From: Lachnospiraceae bacterium | GTDB lineage: Bacteria; Bacillota_A; Clostridia; Lachnospirales; Lachnospiraceae | DNA length: 19,859 nucleotides | Assembly: GCA_024684065.1 (NCBI GenBank) | Contig: JAIKXO010000127.1 | Location: 1 to 19,859, forward strand | Direction: 5' to 3' | Shown here: in pieces, positions 7,123 to 14,062 of the stretch | Layout: the number at the start of each line of letters is the position of its first letter | Numbering within the stretch: position 1 is the first letter of the stretch | Notes under the pieces: generated by a model | Databases searched by the model: none | What the model was told of the DNA's origin: nothing | What the model saw: the letters and a program-made list of their open reading frames with translations, nothing else | Made by a program: the position numbers and the translations under genes

Positions 7123-8160
7123 ATGAGATCATTGATAGTAAATAAGGATGGCAGACTTGAGATAAAAGAGATTCCGAAGCCGGTGATCAATTCAAAGCAG
7201 GCTCTGGTAAAGACTATAAGCTGCGGGATCTGCAACGGAACAGACGCAAAGCTTATTCACGGAAGCTTTAAAGGATTCCCGGAAAACCGGTATCCTCTGA
7301 TGCTTGGACATGAGGCAGTGGGCAGAGTGGTAGAGACAGGGAAAGAGGTAAGAAAATACAAGACAGGGGATGTTGTCCTGCTTCCGTTTGTGGATGAGGA
7401 TCCCGCCCTATACGGAACACTTGTATCGGGTTGGGGAGGATTCAGTGAATACGGAATTGTCAATGATGAAACAGTATATGATAAGGATGTTCCGGAAGCA
7501 GCCTATGCACAGACAGTAGTTCCGGATTATATCGATCCGGTGGATGCAAGCATGATCATTACTTTAAGGGAAGTGCTAAGCAGCATTAAACGGTTTGGCA
7601 TGAAGGAAGGGGACAGTGTTGTGGTCTTTGGATGCGGACCGGTAGGCCTGACCTTTATCCGGTTTTTAAAGCTCCTTGGGATCAGAACGGTGATCGCATT
7701 TGATCTGTTTGAAGAAAAGCTGAATGACGCAAGGAGAAAGGGAGCCGACTATGCTTTCAATTCCAAAGAAACGGATGTGAGGAAACAGGTTCTTGAGATC
7801 TGCCCTGATGGTGTGGATTATGTGCTGGATGCTGTTGGTATAACCAGTATCATCAACCAGGCTATGGGCCTTATCCGCGATCAGGGCAGGATATGCTGCT
7901 ATGGCATTTCTCCCAAAAGCACCGCGGAAATTGACTGGTCGGATGCCCCTTATAACTGGCAGCTTCAGTTCCAGCAGTTTCCCTCAAAGAAAGAGGAAGG
8001 AGCATGTACGGAGACGATATATGAGTGGATCAAGGACGGCACGATAGAATTAAAGGACTATATTTCCGATTACTTTGAGTTTGATAATATTTTAGAAGCC
8101 TTTGAGAAGCTTGAAAAACGTGAGATCGCAAAGAAAGGAATCGTAGTTTATGAAAAGTAA
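7123..8160 (+). CDS. Zinc-type medium-chain alcohol/polyol dehydrogenase
   Basis: NAD-linked oxidoreductase of the medium-chain family, 345 residues. Catalytic zinc ligands are visible as C37 in CGICNGTD and H63-E64 in GHEAVG. The Rossmann loop is GCGPVG (170-175) and the second strand ends in D194, favouring NAD over NADP. The four-cysteine structural zinc lobe found in many relatives is missing; the region LLPFVDEDPALYG has no cysteines. I start at ATG 7123 because GAGGAG lies 8 bases upstream; ATGs at 7102 and 7108 have no such site but would overlap the kinase stop. The 3' end overlaps the next gene by 11 bases. Likely roles are oxidation of an alditol or aldose, or reduction of a small aldehyde from the aldolase; the sequence does not decide. 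Confidence 0.88.
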   Translation: MRSLIVNKDGRLEIKEIPKPVINSKQALVKTISCGICNGTDAKLIHGSFKGFPENRYPLMLGHEAVGRVVETGKEVRKYKTGDVVLLPFVDEDPALYGTLVSGWGGFSEYGIVNDETVYDKDVPEAAYAQTVVPDYIDPVDASMIITLREVLSSIKRFGMKEGDSVVVFGCGPVGLTFIRFLKLLGIRTVIAFDLFEEKLNDARRKGADYAFNSKETDVRKQVLEICPDGVDYVLDAVGITSIINQAMGLIRDQGRICCYGISPKSTAEIDWSDAPYNWQLQFQQFPSKKEEGACTETIYEWIKDGTIELKDYISDYFEFDNILEAFEKLEKREIAKKGIVVYEK

Positions 8161-9526
8161 TGTTGAAGATCATGTTTTTCCCGAAGGTTTTGTCTGGGGA
8201 ACGGCAACCGCATCTTACCAGGTCGAGGGAGCAGTATCTGAGGACGGAAGAGGTGAAAGCATCTGGGATCATTTTTGCAGGATCCCGGGGAAGATCAGGG
8301 GAAACGACGACGGGAATACAGCGGCTGACAGCTACCACAGGTACAGGGAAGATGTAGCGATAATGAAATCCCTGGGATTAAAGGCTTACCGCTTTTCCGT
8401 TTCATGGTCAAGAATCCTGCCCTCCGGTTATGGCGAAGTAAACAGAAAAGGAATTGAATATTATATAAATCTCATTGATGAGCTCCTGTCAGCGGGTATT
8501 GAGCCTTATGTTACGCTGTATCACTGGGATCTGCCCCAGAATCTGCAGTATGAAGGAGGCTGGGCAAACCGGGCCGTCATAGGACATTATCTCAATTATG
8601 CCAGGATCCTCTTTGAGGCATTTAAGGGCAGGGTAACGCATTATATGACGCTCAATGAGCCATGGGTGGCATCTATCACCGGTTACGGGCTTGGACAGAT
8701 GGCACCCGGATATAAGGATTATTCTCTTGCACTGAGAGCAGCACACCATATGCTGTTAGCCCATGGTAAAGCCGTGGAGCTGTTTAAGGAAAACGGATAT
8801 CCCGGAGAAATAGGCATAGCGCTTAATCTGAGCCCCAGGCATCCTGCTTCCGAAAAAAGGGAGGACATAGAAGCGGCATGGAGAAATGACGGAAGCTGCA
8901 ACAGATGGTTTCTGGATGCCCTTAAAAAAGGGAAATATCCCGAGGATATGCTTACATGGTACAGAAACCGGGGAATAGATGCTCCTCCCGTACAGGAGGG
9001 AGACATGGAATCCATTATGATACCGGTAGATTTCCTTGGGATTAATTATTACACCATCGAACATACCGAATATGATCCCTCAGACTATCCACTTGAAATC
9101 AGACTGACTACCAAAAATCTGCCGGTAACCGCTTATGGATGGGCCGTAACGCCTGAAGGGCTGACAGAGATCCTGACGAGGGCTTATGAAGAGTACGGCT
9201 TTAAAAAGATATATGTCACGGAAAATGGCGCCAGCTATCCGGATATTGTTTCCGAAGACGGGAAAATAAGAGATCCGCAGAGAACGGATTATATAAGCAG
9301 ACATATTAAGGCCTGCAAAAAGGCTCTGGACAGGGGCGTTAATCTGTGCGGATACTTTGTCTGGAGCTTTATTGATAACTTTGAGTGGAATACCGGTTAT
9401 TCAAACACATTCGGGCTGGTATACCGGGATCCTGAAAGCTGTGACAGAACAGTGAAGGAAAGCGGATATTTCTATCAGAGGATAATAAAAAATAACGGAA
9501 TTTCGGAGGAACCTTATGATGAATGA
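8150..9526 (+). CDS. GH1 beta-glucosidase/beta-glycosidase
   Basis: Cytoplasmic retaining beta-glycosidase of family GH1, 458 residues, complete. The N-terminal signature FVWGTATASYQVEGA (14-28) is followed by the acid/base E170 in TLNEP and the nucleophile E358 in YVTENG. The C-terminal NFEWNTGYSNTFGLVY carries the Glu-Trp pair of enzymes acting on free, non-phosphorylated glucosides; 6-phospho-beta-glucosidases have a different motif here. This fits import by an ABC system, not a PTS. There is no signal peptide. The start at 8150 overlaps the dehydrogenase end by 11 bases, with AGAAAGGA upstream. It probably releases a sugar from an imported beta-linked glycoside and so feeds the operon's other enzymes. 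Confidence 0.95.
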   Translation: MKSNVEDHVFPEGFVWGTATASYQVEGAVSEDGRGESIWDHFCRIPGKIRGNDDGNTAADSYHRYREDVAIMKSLGLKAYRFSVSWSRILPSGYGEVNRKGIEYYINLIDELLSAGIEPYVTLYHWDLPQNLQYEGGWANRAVIGHYLNYARILFEAFKGRVTHYMTLNEPWVASITGYGLGQMAPGYKDYSLALRAAHHMLLAHGKAVELFKENGYPGEIGIALNLSPRHPASEKREDIEAAWRNDGSCNRWFLDALKKGKYPEDMLTWYRNRGIDAPPVQEGDMESIMIPVDFLGINYYTIEHTEYDPSDYPLEIRLTTKNLPVTAYGWAVTPEGLTEILTRAYEEYGFKKIYVTENGASYPDIVSEDGKIRDPQRTDYISRHIKACKKALDRGVNLCGYFVWSFIDNFEWNTGYSNTFGLVYRDPESCDRTVKESGYFYQRIIKNNGISEEPYDE

Positions 9527-9887
9527 GTTAAAACCAAGGGCATATCATAAAGAAGCTATGGAATGGCTGGAGCTGTATGACGATCATACAGGAAAGGTTT
9601 TTTATGATAAAAGAATGATAGCCGCGGATGATGAAGGAGTAATGATCAATTTTTCAAAATACCCTGCGGGCTATTATAAGCCTCTTCACAGGCATCATTG
9701 CAGCCATGGCATTTATGTTATAGAGGGAAAACTTAAGACCGACGATGGGATATACGGGCCGGGAAGCTTTGTCTGGCACCCGGAGGGCTGTCTTTCGAGT
9801 CATGGAGCAACCGATGAGGAAGATTGTATTTTCCTCTTTGTATCTAACAAGCCTTTTGATATATACTATGAAGAAGATGATGACTGA
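9516..9887 (+). CDS. Small single-domain cupin protein
   Basis: A 123-residue cupin of unknown function. Motif 1 fits G(X)5HXH(X)3H(X)6G with H58, H60 and H64; the usual glutamate of this motif is replaced by H64. Motif 2 is GPGSFVWHPEGCLSSHG, giving H96 as the fourth likely metal ligand, so an all-histidine metal site is possible. Similar short cupins serve as sugar isomerases, epimerases, dioxygenases or lyase partners; I cannot choose among them. GGAGG at 9506-9510 precedes ATG 9516 (second ATG 9519), and the gene overlaps GH1 upstream and the hydrolase downstream, so it is surely co-expressed. It is a candidate for an isomerisation or elimination step that the operon otherwise lacks. Confidence 0.75.
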   Translation: MMNELKPRAYHKEAMEWLELYDDHTGKVFYDKRMIAADDEGVMINFSKYPAGYYKPLHRHHCSHGIYVIEGKLKTDDGIYGPGSFVWHPEGCLSSHGATDEEDCIFLFVSNKPFDIYYEEDDD

Positions 9888-10869
9888 AAAAGTAAAGGGT
9901 GCCATGTTATGTATGGCAAGACAGTGCTGGGAGGTTGGCATAGCCGCTCAGGCTTTAATGGAAACAGGGGATACCGGCACTTTGGCCCTGACGGTTTATG
10001 ATATGATACTCAGGCAGAGCAGTGACGGCAGGTTGTGTAATGTAGAGAATACTCCGGCAGTGACGGACAGCGCTTTTTGTATCCCCGCTGTTCTGTTCAT
10101 GGCCGGTATGGCCGGGTCACGGGAGGCTGCGGGAAGGCTTTTAAAAAGGGGGCAGTGTAAAAGGGCGGCAGAACGAAATATTGATTTTTTATTAAGGGAT
10201 GCGGACAGATCAAAGGACGGTGTCTTGTATCACATGCGAAAAACATCCGAAATATGGGCGGATTCCGCTGCGTTCCTGCCATATAGCCTCATTCTTTCAG
10301 GGCATGTTGAAGAAGGAATAAAACAGTTAAACGGTATAAAAAAGCGCCTTCTGGATCCTGAAAGCGGGCTGTATTATCATATATGGGATGATGAAAAACG
10401 TATTTATAAAAGAAGGGTCCTTTGGGGAACAGGAAACGGCTGGATCCTGACGGGAACACTCAGATGCCTGCTTGAGATCATAAAGAGTTATCCTGAAAAC
10501 TCTCAGTTCACAGAGGAAAAGGAAGCACTTATATCCGACTTTCGCAAACAGCTTGGTTTGATGATCAACTGTCTTACACCTGATCATCTCCTGAATGATG
10601 TGCTGGGTGTCACGGACAGCTATAAAGAATCAGAAGCTTCAGCAATGCTTGCATATGCGATCTACAGAGGAGTGTATTCCGATATTATTGACAGGGAAAA
10701 CCTGGAAGCTGCCGAAAAGATCAGGGAGTCACTTCTTGAAAAAATCGATGACACAGGAGTTATATGGGATGCGGCATCTTCTCCGGATTTTATCACACCG
10801 GGGACCTCGGCGGAATGCCAGGCCCATTTCCTTATGATGGAAGCGGCCAGAAAAAAACTGAATCTCTGA
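9880..10869 (+). CDS. GH105/GH88-like (YteR-type) unsaturated glycosyl hydrolase homologue
   Basis: About 329 residues with the alpha/alpha-barrel pattern of family GH105/GH88 enzymes, which hydrolyse unsaturated uronyl sugars left by polysaccharide lyases. Visible are TDSAF (63-67), GVLYHM (114-119) with IWADSAAF (125-132), where D128 matches the catalytic aspartate, GLYYHIWD (163-170), and WGTGNGW (182-188), which corresponds to WARGNGW in relatives. The arginine of that last motif, thought to face the substrate carboxylate, is threonine here. No signal peptide. The start is uncertain: ATGs at 9868, 9877 and 9880 all overlap the cupin stop; 9880 gives an 8-base overlap and has a purine run upstream. 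No lyase gene is nearby, so the substrate may not be a lyase product. It is the last gene before a 117-bp gap. Confidence 0.72.
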   Translation: MTEKVKGAMLCMARQCWEVGIAAQALMETGDTGTLALTVYDMILRQSSDGRLCNVENTPAVTDSAFCIPAVLFMAGMAGSREAAGRLLKRGQCKRAAERNIDFLLRDADRSKDGVLYHMRKTSEIWADSAAFLPYSLILSGHVEEGIKQLNGIKKRLLDPESGLYYHIWDDEKRIYKRRVLWGTGNGWILTGTLRCLLEIIKSYPENSQFTEEKEALISDFRKQLGLMINCLTPDHLLNDVLGVTDSYKESEASAMLAYAIYRGVYSDIIDRENLEAAEKIRESLLEKIDDTGVIWDAASSPDFITPGTSAECQAHFLMMEAARKKLNL

Positions 10870-10927
10870 AAATCTTAAAAATAGTTTGAATTGTTATAAT
10901 CACTGTTTAAAAAAGGTACACTATAAT
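10868..10927 (+). promoter_or_regulatory. Promoter and activator-site region of the binding-protein gene
   Basis: The element TCTTAAAAAT-AGTTTGAATT (10873-10892) is followed 29 bp later by TATAAT (10922-10927). Element and spacing match those at 972-1026. CTGT and GG also recur between the two, GG at an identical 5-base distance from TATAAT. The -35 position (ATCACT) is poor. A second TATAAT at 10895-10900 has no -35 partner. The inferred start is near 10934, leaving a leader of about 53 bases with GGAGG at 10976-10980. The remainder of this gap shows no hairpin terminator, so read-through from the operon is also possible. Confidence 0.6.
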
Positions 10928-10986
10928 TAAATCATCAACAAAATACATATCAACAGATATTTATTAAAAAGGGATGGAGGTAATCA

Positions 10987-12309
10987 ATGAAAAAGAAATT
11001 TTTTAATGTGGTTCTTGCAATGACAATGACAGCGGCGTTATTTGCAGGATGTGCAGCTCCGGCAGAAACAGGAGGGACATCGCCGGCCGACAGTAATGCT
11101 TCGGGAGAGGCTTCAGCAGATCAGGTTACGGTCACCTATTGGGGATGGGATTCAAATTTCTACGGACCCATGTTTGCGGCTTATGAAGAGAGGAATCCCA
11201 ATGTTCACTTTGAACCTGTAGCAACCGAATGGGGCGATATGCTTACAAAGGCACAGCAGTCGCTTGCTTCAAACTCGGATCTTCCGGTACTGATCCCTAT
11301 GGATAACGCTCTGATCGAAAACTGGAAGAGCATGGATATTCTTGAGGATCTTACGGCTTTGGGAATAGACTCCACAGGTTATTCTGATCTGTATGTAAAG
11401 AAAGCAACCACATCAGACGGTAAAGTCGTAGGCGTGTTTGAGAATGTATGCCCTTCAGGTATTGCGTATAAGAGGGACCTTGCAAAACAGTATTTCGGGA
11501 CAGATGATCCCGATGAGCTGTATGAGCTCCTGTCTTCCTACGACGCATATGAGGAAAAGGGAGCTGAGATCGCGGCAGACGGAAAGTTCCTGTTCCATTC
11601 AGGACAGGCTGTGGCGGAGTGGTTATACTGGGCTTCAGAGGTACCTACGCAGACCGGTGATACGATCAATCTTACAGAGAAATTTACCGATGTATTTGAT
11701 ACTTTGATAAAGTTAAGAGATACCGGCGCATTAGACACTTATCAGAACGGTACTCCGGAGGGTAATGCTACATACAGCGATGATGTTCATATTTTTTATC
11801 CCTGTCCTGACTGGGCCATCACATACTACATAAAGGGTAACGATCCGGAAGGTTCGGGCAACTGGGGGATCATGAAAGCTCCTGTCAGCTACAGTCACGG
11901 GGGAACAGCGCTTGGCGTAACAAAGGCTTCCACAGACGAGCAGAAGGCGGCGGCGGTTGACTTTATCAAATGGGTAACCAGTGACAGGGAAGGTGCCGTT
12001 ATCATGAAAGATGAAGCCGGTTATATCACCCCATATAAGGAGCTGCTCAATGATACTGAGTTTACACAGAGAACGGCAGATAAGGAGTTCTTCGGGGGAG
12101 AGGATCTCGGAGCGCTGTATTATCAGGATATAATGCAGGCCATGAAGGTCGCGGATTCATCAACATGGGAGAACGAAGTGGTTTCGGTAAGGAATGATAT
12201 CGCACAGCAGCTGATGGATGACAAGAGCATGGGATTGGAACAGGCGATCCAGAATGCCAAGGATGAGCTTTCGCAACTGGTAACCGATGAGAATATTACA
12301 ATAGAATAG
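10987..12309 (+). CDS. ABC sugar-binding lipoprotein (CUT1 extracellular solute-binding protein)
   Basis: The extracellular receptor of the ABC importer, 440 residues. The signal peptide of about 21 residues ends in the lipobox LFAGC, with C22 as the lipidated residue. A Ser/Ala/Gly-rich tether (about 23-48) follows, then the mature fold starting VTVTYWGWDSNFYGPMF, typical of family 1 sugar-binding proteins. Aromatic residues that could stack on a sugar are frequent (YWGW, YPCPDW, WGIM). GGAGG lies 6 bases before the start. It is separated from its permeases by eight genes but is the only binding protein here and shares their promoter architecture, so I pair them. A separate promoter and a strong terminator would allow the higher level that binding proteins need. 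Ligand unknown. Confidence 0.92.
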   Translation: MKKKFFNVVLAMTMTAALFAGCAAPAETGGTSPADSNASGEASADQVTVTYWGWDSNFYGPMFAAYEERNPNVHFEPVATEWGDMLTKAQQSLASNSDLPVLIPMDNALIENWKSMDILEDLTALGIDSTGYSDLYVKKATTSDGKVVGVFENVCPSGIAYKRDLAKQYFGTDDPDELYELLSSYDAYEEKGAEIAADGKFLFHSGQAVAEWLYWASEVPTQTGDTINLTEKFTDVFDTLIKLRDTGALDTYQNGTPEGNATYSDDVHIFYPCPDWAITYYIKGNDPEGSGNWGIMKAPVSYSHGGTALGVTKASTDEQKAAAVDFIKWVTSDREGAVIMKDEAGYITPYKELLNDTEFTQRTADKEFFGGEDLGALYYQDIMQAMKVADSSTWENEVVSVRNDIAQQLMDDKSMGLEQAIQNAKDELSQLVTDENITIE

Positions 12310-12321
12310 GTTTTTTCAGGG

Positions 12322-12352
12322 GAGGCCGGTGGAATACGCCGGCCTCTTTTTT
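12322..12352 (+). terminator. Strong intrinsic terminator after the binding-protein gene
   Basis: GAGGCCGG (12322-12329) pairs with CCGGCCTC (12339-12346); two more closing pairs are possible, leaving a small loop. Six T follow directly (12347-12352). It sits 12 bases after the stop codon and separates the sugar genes from the regulators. Confidence 0.93.
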
Positions 12353-12457
12353 ATATTCCGGTTCCGGGATTTTTTTATATTTACGGCAAACTGTAAAAAG
12401 CTTTATTTTATCCTGTACTGCGGTCCGGTATTATGGTCAGCGGTATTTTATATGACA

Positions 12458-12485
12458 TTGACTATAATATTCAAAATGGTAGAAT
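12458..12485 (+). promoter_or_regulatory. Promoter of the two-component regulator genes
   Basis: TTGACT (12458-12463), a 16-bp spacer and TAGAAT (12480-12485) form a good housekeeping-type promoter; the start would be near 12492, about 37 bases before the response-regulator ATG. The spacer holds ATTCAAA (12469-12475), the reverse complement of the TTTGAAT core of the operon element, which might allow autoregulation but is short enough to be chance. Otherwise the 12353-12457 stretch shows nothing. Confidence 0.6.
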
Positions 12486-12528
12486 TATTGTTATTCAGGT
12501 GTTTTTTAGATATTCGGGACAGTTTTAT

Positions 12529-14055
12529 ATGAGAATAAGTATTTATATAGTAGATGATGAATACATGGCGATCCAGTATTTCAAAAAGCTGCTGGATAAA
12601 ACGGGGATTGAATACTCTTTTGCCGGGCATGCACAGAATGGTGTAAAAGCTTTGCCTGAGATATTGCGTATAAAACCGGATGTTGTTTTTGCGGATATAA
12701 GTATGCCTATGATGGACGGGCTGGAGCTTACGGAAAAGATCCATGAACAGAATCCGGACCAGAGAGTGATACTGCTGACTGCCTATAAGAGTTTTGAATA
12801 CGCCAAGGCCGGATTAAAAGCAGGCGTGCTTGATTATGTGGTAAAAAATGAATTAAATGAGAGCATTCTCAGGCAGATTCTCTCGGATACCCAGGATGTC
12901 CTGAATGAGGACCGTAAAAAACAGAGCCTGATCAAACAACGGAATTATAAACAGTTTCTTCTTTCTAAGGACATATCCGCTAATGATTCGGTGATTACCC
13001 CGGACAATAAACGGATCGTTATAGTAAGCATTGCCCACAGGCTTGAGATATGGCTCCATCACTGGGAGGTTAAGCCTGTCTCCGTACCACTCAATACCTA
13101 TGAAATGGAAAACCTTGAATATCCTGCGGGTGTAAAATGCCAGTCTATTGTAGAAATGGCAGATAAGGAATATGCAGGTATTTTCTATCTTGAGGAAAGG
13201 GTGCAGGATGACAGATATGCCATGAAGGAAGCTGTCTCTGTCCTGGAGCGGTACTTAAGAAATAACTCAGATGTTGTCTGGTGCTTCGTGATCTCGAAAG
13301 CGACATTTCATCCGCTAAATCTCCCGGGGCTGTACAGGGAGGCGTTTGAAATGCAAAAGTGGATTTATTCAAAGCCGGACCATAGTGTATATTTCTCTGA
13401 GGATGTGCTTAAATCTACGGATGAAAGGCTGATAGAGATCGAGGATAACATTTTTCATTTTCGTGAACACCTGCAGGCCGGGGATAAAGAAAAGTCCAGG
13501 ATGCTTCTGGCTCAGAGTTTTAAAGAGGGAAAGGCCGGGAGAAATTTCTGGGACTATTCTGAGAGCCTGATCCGTTTCCTGTCGCACATGAAGGAGTTTT
13601 CCAGAAAGCACCGGATAAATATGGATTCCTATGAGATAGATAATCTTTATGTTTATCCGGAAATGGCGGAAAAAGTTCTGTTAGGCTATTTTGACAGGAT
13701 GTTTGATCTGTATTCCGAAACCCGTGACAGGCAGTATTCCCGTTATACAAAATCTGCCATAGCTTATATTCAAAAGAATTTTGCCAGTGATATATCGATA
13801 TCGGATCTTGCCGAAGAAGCGGACATTTCCGAGGGACACCTGAGAAAATGCTTTAAGCAGGAGACGGGGGAAAAAATAGTGGATTATATTATGAATTACC
13901 GGATAGAGCAGGCAAAGCTCATGATACAGAGAGGGGAGAGAATTCTTGACAATGTGTGGAAACAGAGCGGATTTACTTCTGCACAGTATTTCAGTTTCGC
14001 TTTTAAGAAAAAGGAAGGTATTTCTCCGAGAGAGTATATGAAAAGGAATCAATAA
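12529..14055 (+). CDS. YesN-type response regulator with AraC DNA-binding domain
   Basis: A 508-residue transcription factor. The receiver domain spans residues about 1-120: acidic pocket D9-D10, phospho-acceptor D56 in FADISMP, T84 and K106. A long unassigned middle region (about 125-395) follows. The C-terminal AraC/XylS domain (about 400-508) contains two helix-turn-helix units, including ISISDLAEEADISEGHLRKC and the closing FAFKKKEGISPREYMKRN. I start at ATG 12529 because the receiver fold begins directly there; an in-frame ATG at 12433 would precede the promoter and add an unrelated tail. The ribosome site is weak (GGGACAG). It is adjacent to its cognate kinase, seven bases apart. It most likely activates the sugar genes upstream through the element shared by their promoters. 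Confidence 0.93.
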   Translation: MRISIYIVDDEYMAIQYFKKLLDKTGIEYSFAGHAQNGVKALPEILRIKPDVVFADISMPMMDGLELTEKIHEQNPDQRVILLTAYKSFEYAKAGLKAGVLDYVVKNELNESILRQILSDTQDVLNEDRKKQSLIKQRNYKQFLLSKDISANDSVITPDNKRIVIVSIAHRLEIWLHHWEVKPVSVPLNTYEMENLEYPAGVKCQSIVEMADKEYAGIFYLEERVQDDRYAMKEAVSVLERYLRNNSDVVWCFVISKATFHPLNLPGLYREAFEMQKWIYSKPDHSVYFSEDVLKSTDERLIEIEDNIFHFREHLQAGDKEKSRMLLAQSFKEGKAGRNFWDYSESLIRFLSHMKEFSRKHRINMDSYEIDNLYVYPEMAEKVLLGYFDRMFDLYSETRDRQYSRYTKSAIAYIQKNFASDISISDLAEEADISEGHLRKCFKQETGEKIVDYIMNYRIEQAKLMIQRGERILDNVWKQSGFTSAQYFSFAFKKKEGISPREYMKRNQ

Positions 14056-14062
14056 AGCAGTT

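Noticed and set aside
10895..10900. First TATAAT in the gap before the binding-protein gene
   Set aside because: No -35 partner at usual spacing, while the second TATAAT (10922-10927) has the element and spacing seen at the other promoter.
12329..12532. Short open frame of 67 codons before the response regulator
   Set aside because: It begins within the terminator hairpin, has no ribosome site, and is a Phe/Leu-rich string typical of AT-rich non-coding DNA.
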